Positions 58,407 to 64,000 of a stretch of DNA of 64,000 nucleotides are shown piece by piece. Position 1 is the first letter of the stretch; each line of letters opens with the position of its first letter. Below the pieces are notes generated by a model that did no database searches, was not told the origin of the DNA, and saw only the letters and a program-made list of their open reading frames with translations. The position numbers were made by a program, and so were the translations under genes. Source of the DNA: Thermodesulfobacterium thermophilum DSM 1276 (GTDB lineage: Bacteria > Desulfobacterota > Thermodesulfobacteria > Thermodesulfobacteriales > Thermodesulfobacteriaceae); NCBI RefSeq assembly GCF_000421605.1, contig NZ_ATXI01000001.1, forward strand, positions 1 to 64,000, written 5' to 3'.

Positions 58407-58985
58407 TTATTCGTTTTCTACTATGTTTTCTTCTGTTTCTTTGTTTCTCTCTTCAGAAGGTTTTTGTTCCTCCTTTTTCCCCATACACACACAAACCAAA
58501 GCAGGTCTTATTAACCTATCATGCAAGGCATAACCTTTCTGATATACCTTAGTGATACCTCCTGAAGGAACCTCCGGATGAACCTCTGTAGAAAGGGCTT
58601 CATGGTAAAAGGGATGAAAAGGTTCTCCTACAGCTGGAGCTACCTGCTTTAGCCCAAATTTTTCAAGGGTAGAAACTAAAGATCTAAAGGTTAACTCAAC
58701 CCCTTGTTTTAAGGCCTCTATGTTTTGAGTCGTCGAAAAAGCCTCTAACGCCCTTTCTAAATTATCTATAGCAGGTAATATCTCTTTAAAAAGGTTTTCC
58801 AAGGCAAACTTATAATAATCTTCTTTTTCTCTTTTAAAACTTTTCTTTAGATTTTCTATCTCAGCCGCATACCTTAAGGCTAAATCCTTCCAGTATTTAA
58901 GCTCATCTTCCTCTTTAGCCTTAGCTTCTTGTTGAGTTTCACGATTTTCCTCTAAATTCTGTTCTTTTTCTTTAACCTCTTCCAT
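58407..58985 (-). CDS. grpE: Nucleotide exchange factor GrpE
   Basis: GrpE is the nucleotide exchange factor for DnaK. An acidic N-terminal coil (EEVKEKEQNLEENRETQQEA) leads into a long helix (YWKDLALRYAAEIENLKKSFKREKEDYYKFA) and the beta domain (FGLKQVAPAVGEPFHPFYHEAL, VYQKGYALHDRLIRPALVCV). At 192 residues it is normal. Both chaperone genes share one unit starting here. Confidence 0.95.
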   Translation of the reverse strand: MEEVKEKEQNLEENRETQQEAKAKEEDELKYWKDLALRYAAEIENLKKSFKREKEDYYKFALENLFKEILPAIDNLERALEAFSTTQNIEALKQGVELTFRSLVSTLEKFGLKQVAPAVGEPFHPFYHEALSTEVHPEVPSGGITKVYQKGYALHDRLIRPALVCVCMGKKEEQKPSEERNKETEENIVENE

Positions 58986-59088
58986 ATAAGCTCACCTCCC
59001 AAACTTAGCACCCTTTACATCTTACCGTTTTAAGTTATGATAAAAATTAAGACTTTTATTTAATTTTTCCAGAGTATTAAACCAAAAA

Positions 59089-59934
59089 ATGCTTGAAAAA
59101 TGGAAAATTAGAAATATTTTAGCCCAAGCTTTTGAGGAAGATATACCTTTTTATGATGTAACCACAGAATTGGTGGTCAAAGAAAACCCTATAGTAAAAG
59201 CTTATTTTTTAGCTAAAGAACCTATGGTAGTATGTGGTACGTTGGTGGTAGAGGAAGGGTTTGCCTTTATCGACCCAGAAATAAAAATCTCTTGGCACTA
59301 TCACGACGGTCAAGAAATAGAACCCTATACAAAAATAGGAATGGTAGAAGGTAGGGTAAAAAGCATACTAAAAGCAGAAAGGGTGGTTCTTAACCTTTTT
59401 CAACATCTTTCTGGGATTGCCACTTATACCCGAAAGATGGTAAAAAAACTTAGCCCATATAAAACCATCCTGCTTGATACGAGAAAAACCCTTCCTGGCT
59501 TAAAGGTTTTACAAAAATATGCGGTTAAGGTAGGAGGGGCACAAAATCATCGTTTCTCTCTTTCTGACGGTATTCTCATAAAGGATAATCATATCAAAGT
59601 TTTAGGAGGAATAGAAAAAATCCCTCAAGTACTTAAAACTTTACCTCATTACCTAAAAATAGAGATAGAGGTAAAATCTTTAGAAGAGTTAGAGTTTTTA
59701 CTGAAAGCCAAAGCACCTATAGATGTAGTTCTTTTAGATAACTTTACTCCAGAAAACGTGCAGAAAGCAAAAGATCTTATCAAGCATTACAACCCTAACC
59801 TTAAAATAGAAGTCTCTGGTGGAATTAATTTAGATAACATAGAATATTTTGCCAACCTTGAGGTTGATTATCTCTCTTCTGGGAGCTTAACCCATTCGGT
59901 TAGAGCAGTAGACATTAGCTTAAAAATAGAATAG
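59089..59934 (+). CDS. nadC: Nicotinate-nucleotide pyrophosphorylase (carboxylating)
   Basis: NadC turns quinolinate and PRPP into nicotinate mononucleotide in NAD synthesis. ERVVLNLFQHLSGIATYTRKMV, LDTRKTLPGLKVLQKYAVKVGGAQNHRFSLSDGILIKDNH and IEVSGGINLDNIEYFA are the signatures. At 281 residues it is complete. No Shine-Dalgarno is visible before the ATG. The gene is single and ends at a bidirectional hairpin. Confidence 0.95.
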   Translation: MLEKWKIRNILAQAFEEDIPFYDVTTELVVKENPIVKAYFLAKEPMVVCGTLVVEEGFAFIDPEIKISWHYHDGQEIEPYTKIGMVEGRVKSILKAERVVLNLFQHLSGIATYTRKMVKKLSPYKTILLDTRKTLPGLKVLQKYAVKVGGAQNHRFSLSDGILIKDNHIKVLGGIEKIPQVLKTLPHYLKIEIEVKSLEELEFLLKAKAPIDVVLLDNFTPENVQKAKDLIKHYNPNLKIEVSGGINLDNIEYFANLEVDYLSSGSLTHSVRAVDISLKIE

Positions 59935-59955
59935 AGGGAGGGAAAACCCCTCCCT
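59935..59955. terminator. Bidirectional hairpin between nadC and ppaC
   Basis: AGGGAGGG (59935-59942) and CCCTCCCT (59948-59955) form an 8-bp stem around a 5-nt loop, extendable by two weaker pairs. It lies between two convergent genes, with T-rich sequence on either side in each direction, and could serve both. Confidence 0.65.
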
Positions 59956-59965
59956 TTGTATCATT

Positions 59966-60928
59966 TTAGAGGTTAGCGAAAGTTTTTTCTAAAGGTGGTA
60001 CCACTTCTTTCTTTCTACTCATAACGCCTGGTAACCAAACGCTTTTTCCTTCTAATTTCTTCCCAAAAGTAATCTCAATGATCTTTGGTTCGTCTGTGAT
60101 AACCATCAACTCGGTGCCTTCCTTCATGATGTCTGTTAACATCAACACCACAGAATGATAAGCCCCTTCGACCTTAATCTTATTAAGCTCATCATAGATT
60201 TCATCAAACCTGTTTTCTACGGTCTTTAAGTCAACCAACTCTATCTGTCCTACTCCTACCTTTTTACCACTCATGTTGTAGTCTTTGAAGTCTCTCATGA
60301 TGATGTCTTTGGCAGACATTCCAGAAACATCAGAAAGTTTGGATTTTACCTCTACACCAAAGTTTATAATGTCGTCTATCCCGGCGATCTTGGCTAAAGC
60401 TTCAGCTGCTTCTTTATCAGCCTCGGTGGTGGTAGCAGACTTAAAAACCACGGTATCGCTTAAGATGGCTGCAAGCATGAGACCAGCTATTTCCTTAGGA
60501 ATTTCAACCCCTGTTTTATCAAAGAGAAACTTCAAAACAGTACCAGTACAACCTACTGGGAAGTTAACAAAAAATATCGGATTAGGGGTGGTTACATCTC
60601 CGATTTTGTGATGATCAACCACGGCTACTATTTCAGCCTTGTCTATGTTATCAACACTTTGCACCTTATCAGAGTGATCTACTAAAGCAACAGTCTTGCC
60701 TTCGCCGTCTGTCATAATCTCAGGCACTGCTACCCCAAATTTTTCTAAGACAAACTTTGTTTCTGCATTAGGTTCTCCTTGAATCACTGGCACGGCTTCC
60801 TTTTCTACATTCATGATTTTACAGCCTGCTTTTTTCCAAGCGTTTAAAAGGTAAGCAAACACTATAGCAGAAGCCACAGAATCAGTATCAGGTTTTTTGT
60901 GCCCCACTACATAAATTTGATGATGCAT
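59966..60928 (-). CDS. ppaC: Manganese-dependent inorganic pyrophosphatase
   Basis: Family II PPase hydrolyses pyrophosphate, which is produced in quantity by ATP sulfurylase during sulfate reduction. The DHH-type metal motifs are YVVGHKKPDTDSVASAI, VALVDHSDK and VAVVDHHKIGD; the C-terminal substrate motif reads PGVMSRKKEVVPPLEK. At 320 residues it has no CBS insertion, so nucleotide regulation is not expected. A GGAGGTGA Shine-Dalgarno and a near-consensus promoter suggest strong expression. Confidence 0.96.
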   Translation of the reverse strand: MHHQIYVVGHKKPDTDSVASAIVFAYLLNAWKKAGCKIMNVEKEAVPVIQGEPNAETKFVLEKFGVAVPEIMTDGEGKTVALVDHSDKVQSVDNIDKAEIVAVVDHHKIGDVTTPNPIFFVNFPVGCTGTVLKFLFDKTGVEIPKEIAGLMLAAILSDTVVFKSATTTEADKEAAEALAKIAGIDDIINFGVEVKSKLSDVSGMSAKDIIMRDFKDYNMSGKKVGVGQIELVDLKTVENRFDEIYDELNKIKVEGAYHSVVLMLTDIMKEGTELMVITDEPKIIEITFGKKLEGKSVWLPGVMSRKKEVVPPLEKTFANL

Positions 60929-60971
60929 AAGGTCACCTCCTAAAAATTTATTTTTGAATTTTAAATAAACT

Positions 60972-60998
60972 ATTATACTAATTTTTCCGTCTTGTCAA
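60972..60998 (-). promoter_or_regulatory. Promoter for ppaC
   Basis: Perfect TTGACA (60993-60998) and perfect TATAAT (60972-60977) on the minus strand are separated by 15 nt, slightly short of optimal. The -10 lies 43 nt before the ATG. Confidence 0.65.
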
Positions 60999-61059
60999 CC
61001 CTAAAAATTAACTATATAATTTCAAAATTAAAAAAATTTGATCCCCAAAAGGGAAATTT

Positions 61060-61086
61060 TAAAGTTTTTTAAAATATTTCCGATTT
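61060..61086 (+). promoter_or_regulatory. Sigma-28 (FliA)-type promoter for the PilZ-motA-motB operon
   Basis: TAAAGTTT (61060-61067), 11 nt and TCCGATTT (61079-61086) match the flagellar consensus TAAAGTTT-N11-GCCGATAA: eight of eight at -35 and the CCGAT core at -10. It ends 28 nt before the start codon of the first gene of a motility operon. Confidence 0.7.
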
Positions 61087-61114
61087 ATTTTATAAAATCT
61101 CTCTTAGAGGATTT

Positions 61115-61627
61115 ATGGACAGAGAAGCCGTAAGAATAGATGTAATAATTCCGTTAGAGGTGACCAAGTTAGATCCCTCTGAGATAGAAAACAGAATAGC
61201 CCATGTAGTAGGAGATACCTCTATTTTTTCCTACATTCCTATTAAAGATACGATAGATGAAGCGTTAAACTCTTGGTTAAAGCTAATCAACGCAAAACTT
61301 GATTACCTTATCAACCTTATGTCTCGGGAAAAAGAAGGATTTAACAACCTTCCTTATAAAAAAGTAAACTTAAGTGAAAAAGGCCTAAGATTTATTAGCC
61401 AAGAACCTTTTGAAATAAACGATTTTGTAGAAATAAAAACGGTATTAGACCTTTATCAGCCTGTAGGTTTTTATCTTTATGGCAAGGTAGTCAGATGTAA
61501 ACCTTTAGAGGGAAAGTTTGAAGTAGCTGTGGAGTTTGTAAACCTAACTAAAGACATCAGAGAAAAGATAGGTTTTTTTATCCTGCAAAAGGAAAGAGAA
61601 ATCATCAGAGAGATGAGGGAAATCTAA
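61115..61627 (+). CDS. PilZ domain protein
   Basis: This 170-residue protein probably binds cyclic di-GMP. The C-terminal half has the PilZ-like strands KVNLSEKGLRFISQEPFEINDFVEIKTVL and LYGKVVRCKPLEGKFEVAVEFVNLTKDIREKI, with the NLSxxG box. The RxxxR box expected before it is not obvious, so ligand binding is uncertain. The N-terminal ~75 residues are another domain, like other proteins placed next to motAB. motA begins directly after its stop. Confidence 0.85.
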   Translation: MDREAVRIDVIIPLEVTKLDPSEIENRIAHVVGDTSIFSYIPIKDTIDEALNSWLKLINAKLDYLINLMSREKEGFNNLPYKKVNLSEKGLRFISQEPFEINDFVEIKTVLDLYQPVGFYLYGKVVRCKPLEGKFEVAVEFVNLTKDIREKIGFFILQKEREIIREMREI

Positions 61628-62485
61628 ATGCCTTCTATAGTAGGTTTTATTGTAGTTATAGTTTGTGTTTTTGGTGGGTATGCCTTAGAACATGGGAATT
61701 TTTCAGTTCTTGTACAGCCGGTAGAATGGTTAATCATCTTTGGAGCAGCAGGAGGAGCCTTATTAGCAGCTTCAACCCAACCTGCTTTAAAAGGGGTTAT
61801 ACAATATTCTATCAAAGGACTTACTAAACCTCAAATTTATGGGAAACAAGATTTTATAGACTTACTGCTTCTTTTAAATGATATCTTTAAGAAGATAAAA
61901 AAAGAAGGTTTAATCTCGATCGAACAAGACATTGAAAACCCAGAAGCAAGTAAAATCTTTTCAAGCTATCCTAAGGTTCTTGCTAATCATCACGCCTTAG
62001 ACTTTATTAGAAACACTTTTCGTTCTATTTTAACCACCAACATCACACATTTTGAGTTAGAAGCCCTTTTAGAAAATGAGATAGAAATCATCCACCATGA
62101 AAATTTAGAACCGGTACACCGTCTTGAAAAACTTGCAGACTCTATGCCAGGGTTGGGTTTGGTGGCCGCAGTTTTGGGTATAATTTTAACGATGGGGAAA
62201 ATTGATGAGCCACCTGAAGTTTTAGGTCATCACCTTTCTATAGCTCTTGCAGGTACGTTTATCGGTATCTTAACCTGTTATGGATTTTTAACCCCTCTTG
62301 TCCAAAAATTGGAGTTTTTTTGCAATCAAGAAAAAGAATATCTTAACGTCATCAAAACCGCTATCGTTTATTTTATAGGAGGTGGAGCCCCTCAAATAGC
62401 GGTTGAATTTGCCAGGAGAACCATACCTCCTCATATGAGACCATCTTTTGAAGAACTTGAAAACCTTATGAAAGGTAAAAAATAA
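61628..62485 (+). CDS. motA: Flagellar motor stator protein MotA
   Basis: MotA forms the stator ring with MotB. Four membrane segments are visible: IVGFIVVIVCVFGGYALEHG, VEWLIIFGAAGGALLAAS, then MPGLGLVAAVLGIILTMGKIDEPPEVLGHHLSIALAGTFIGILTCYGFLTPL. The cytoplasmic loop has LLENEIEIIHHE, the region of the conserved charged residues that contact FliG. At 285 residues it is normal. It starts at base 1 after the PilZ gene stop. Confidence 0.94.
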   Translation: MPSIVGFIVVIVCVFGGYALEHGNFSVLVQPVEWLIIFGAAGGALLAASTQPALKGVIQYSIKGLTKPQIYGKQDFIDLLLLLNDIFKKIKKEGLISIEQDIENPEASKIFSSYPKVLANHHALDFIRNTFRSILTTNITHFELEALLENEIEIIHHENLEPVHRLEKLADSMPGLGLVAAVLGIILTMGKIDEPPEVLGHHLSIALAGTFIGILTCYGFLTPLVQKLEFFCNQEKEYLNVIKTAIVYFIGGGAPQIAVEFARRTIPPHMRPSFEELENLMKGKK

Positions 62486-62495
62486 CAAATAAACC

Positions 62496-63293
62496 ATGAC
62501 CACTCCTCCTATCATCATCAAAAAGGTTAAAAAAATAGTCGGAGGGCATCACGGAGGTTCCTGGAAGATTGCCTATGCAGACTTTTTAGCAGGGATGATG
62601 ACTTTTTTTCTTTTGATGTGGCTGGTAAGTATCATGGAACCTAAACAAAAAGCCCAGGTTGCAGCCTATTTTAGAAAGTTTAACATCTTTGAAAAGGCTG
62701 GTGTAAGTATGCTTATGGAGTATTACCGAAAAGGCACATTAAAAAGTGAATATAGTGGAATTATGCCTGAGGCCAAGTTTGACCTAAAAAAAGAAGAAGA
62801 AAAGATAAAAAAAATCGTAGAAACAAGACTAAAGTCTCTTAAAGAACATATTTTAATAGAAATTTCAGAAAAAGAAAAAATCATCCGTATAGAAATTGTA
62901 GAACTTACCAATCAACCTTTATTCCAGAGTGGTAGTGCTGAGTTAACTCCTACTGCTAAATCTATACTACAAACCTTAGCCCAGGAGTTAAAAGACGTTT
63001 CTGGAACTATAACCATAGAAGGACATACAGACGCTGTCCCTTCAAGAAGAGGAAAATTAGGAAACTGGGAACTCTCTACTGCCAGAGCCCTTTCAGCCAT
63101 GTTAGAGTTAGAAAAAAACGGAATTTCTCCAGAAAAAATAAAAGAAGTAGTAGGATATGCAGACAACTTCCCTTTAATAAAGGATAATCCCTCTGACCCA
63201 AGAAACAGAAGGATAAGCTTAGTCATACATTACCAACCACCTAAAGAAACCTCCCAAGTCCAACCTATTTCCTCTACCAATTCAACTCCTTAG
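62496..63293 (+). CDS. motB: Flagellar motor stator protein MotB
   Basis: GGSWKIAYADFLAGMMTFFLLMWLVS holds the single transmembrane helix and the conserved ion-binding Asp (in AYADF), the form usual for proton-driven stators. The OmpA-like peptidoglycan-binding domain has IEGHTDAVPSRRGKLGNWELSTARA and DPRNRRISLVIHY. At 265 residues it is normal. Its last 12 nt overlap the convergent der gene. Confidence 0.95.
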   Translation: MTTPPIIIKKVKKIVGGHHGGSWKIAYADFLAGMMTFFLLMWLVSIMEPKQKAQVAAYFRKFNIFEKAGVSMLMEYYRKGTLKSEYSGIMPEAKFDLKKEEEKIKKIVETRLKSLKEHILIEISEKEKIIRIEIVELTNQPLFQSGSAELTPTAKSILQTLAQELKDVSGTITIEGHTDAVPSRRGKLGNWELSTARALSAMLELEKNGISPEKIKEVVGYADNFPLIKDNPSDPRNRRISLVIHYQPPKETSQVQPISSTNSTP

Positions 63294-64000
63294 CCTAAAA
63301 ACCACTTTAATAGGTACTTTATCAAAGTTCAGATGTTTTTGAAAACTGTTTCTGATAAACTTTTCTATGCTTTTAGGCACCTCTTCTGGATCAAAATTGA
63401 TAAAAACTACAAAGGTAGGAGGCTTGATGTCTGTTTGAGTAGCATAATAAAATTTAAGCTTTTTCCCTTTTATCGAAAAATTATGATTCTCCTTTAGGTA
63501 TTCCAAAAGTTTATTCACCTGAGCAGTGTTTACCCTTAAACTATATTGTTCCATTACCTCCTTTAAAACACTCCAAATTTCATTTACCCTTCTTCCGGTT
63601 TTGGCTGAAATGGTAAGAATAGGAAGCCAAGGCATAAACCTTACTCCATGTTTTATCCTTTCTAAAACCAGATTTCCAGCCTCTCTCTTTTTATCAAAAA
63701 GATCCCATTTATTTACTAAAAGGATACAGGCTTTGTGATGCTTATATATCTGTCTTAACAAACGCTGGTCTTGGTTGGTTATCCCTTCCTCGGCAGTAAC
63801 CACCATAAGTACCACATCTACTCTTTCAATAGTATGTAAAGCCTTATCTACACCAAATTTTTCTGCTCTCTCTTCTAATCTGGTTCTTCTTCTTATTCCT
63901 GGAGTGTCTATCAACAAAAAACTTTCTCCGGTAGGGAAACTTAACCTTACATCTACACAATCTCTGGTAGTCCCAGGGATTTCAGATACGATCACCCTTT
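63282..64000 (-). CDS. der: GTPase Der (EngA), C-terminal half; N-terminus beyond window
   Basis: Der is a tandem-GTPase needed for 50S ribosome assembly. The window holds most of the second G domain (SEIPGTTRDCVDVRLSFPTGE, LIDTPGIRRRTRLEERAEKFGVDKALHTIERVDVVLMV, LVNKWDLFDKK, ISAKTGRRVNEI) and the KH-like C-terminal domain (KLKFYYATQTDIKPPTFVVFINFDPEEVPKSIEKFIRNSFQ). The upstream part, including the first G domain, is cut off by the right edge. Confidence 0.94.
   Translation of the reverse strand, partial: RVIVSEIPGTTRDCVDVRLSFPTGESFLLIDTPGIRRRTRLEERAEKFGVDKALHTIERVDVVLMVVTAEEGITNQDQRLLRQIYKHHKACILLVNKWDLFDKKREAGNLVLERIKHGVRFMPWLPILTISAKTGRRVNEIWSVLKEVMEQYSLRVNTAQVNKLLEYLKENHNFSIKGKKLKFYYATQTDIKPPTFVVFINFDPEEVPKSIEKFIRNSFQKHLNFDKVPIKVVFRLRS

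Noticed and set aside
58073-58552. 159-residue plus-strand ORF across the dnaK-grpE junction
   Set aside because: Shadow of two well-supported minus-strand genes with no ribosome binding site or motif.
58985-59040. Possible CIRCE (HrcA) element upstream of grpE
   Set aside because: Only one half-site-like GGGTGCTAA is present; the matching TTAGCACTC nine nt away is missing.
1-64000. CRISPR arrays, insertion sequences, prophage or integrated elements
   Set aside because: No regularly spaced repeats, transposase, integrase or phage genes were seen; gene content and composition look uniform.

Overview
The window is a gene-dense, visibly A+T-rich bacterial chromosome segment with no insertion sequence, prophage, CRISPR array or rRNA. 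It most resembles Thermodesulfobacteria (Thermodesulfobacterium and relatives) or a related thermophilic sulfate reducer. This rests on a true DsrC with both C-terminal cysteines, a Mn-type inorganic pyrophosphatase, a B12-dependent (class II) ribonucleotide reductase, a DUF6178-like protein, a candidate selenoprotein, pili and a flagellar motor. The taxonomic call is inference from gene content only.

Layout. 1-81: start of a lipoprotein gene running off the left edge. 165-7933 (minus): tRNA-His, then rplS-rnhB-yraN-DUF6178-nrdJ-hom, ending with a degenerate cheD and an HDOD gene. 8095-10794: a CDP-alcohol phosphatidyltransferase, an unknown gene and a class II aldolase. 10784-16328 (minus): an FAD oxidase (lhgO-like), a small dual-CxxC gene with an in-frame TGA, then dnaX-ybaB-recR, a histidine-kinase-like gene and dprA. 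16415-23907: a radical SAM gene, a BON lipoprotein, an unknown helical protein, ddl-HD, and the cluster rpsB-tsf-pyrH-frr-uppS-cdsA. 24068-26657 (minus): COG0731 radical SAM, scpB, an unknown gene and hisH. 26818-27555 (minus): two type IV pilins separated by a terminator-like hairpin. 27790-36618: purE, purD, rpmB, rel, and xseA-xseB-ispA-dxs. 36805-44011 (plus): leuC-leuD-mazG, a metal ABC transporter pair, tatD, aspS and a Mut7-C protein. 44001-46978 (minus): acyl-CoA dehydrogenase with etfBA. 47071-55434 (minus): an AsmA-like giant, rluA, a Cys-rich miniprotein, argS, a SPOR protein, argA-like, dsrC and a ComEA-like gene. 55480-60928: grpE-dnaK-pdxA, nadC and ppaC. 61115-63293 (plus): PilZ-motA-motB behind a sigma-28-type promoter. 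63282-64000: der, cut by the right edge.

Most genes are housekeeping. Packing is tight: ATGA-type start/stop overlaps are common within operons, and four convergent pairs share 4-nt stop overlaps. No gap without a gene exceeds about 240 nt.

The most interesting signal is at 14910-15128. A 72-codon gene has an in-frame TGA at codon 32 between two CxxC motifs. A perfect 6-bp hairpin with a G-starting loop follows exactly 11 nt after the TGA, the geometry of a bacterial SECIS element. Other notable points are a CheD homologue that has lost its catalytic Cys and His, hairpins that include ribosome binding sites (pilin 2 and a divergent start pair at 17746-17764), a structured rpsB leader, and a 17-nt motif shared by the aldolase and leuC promoters.
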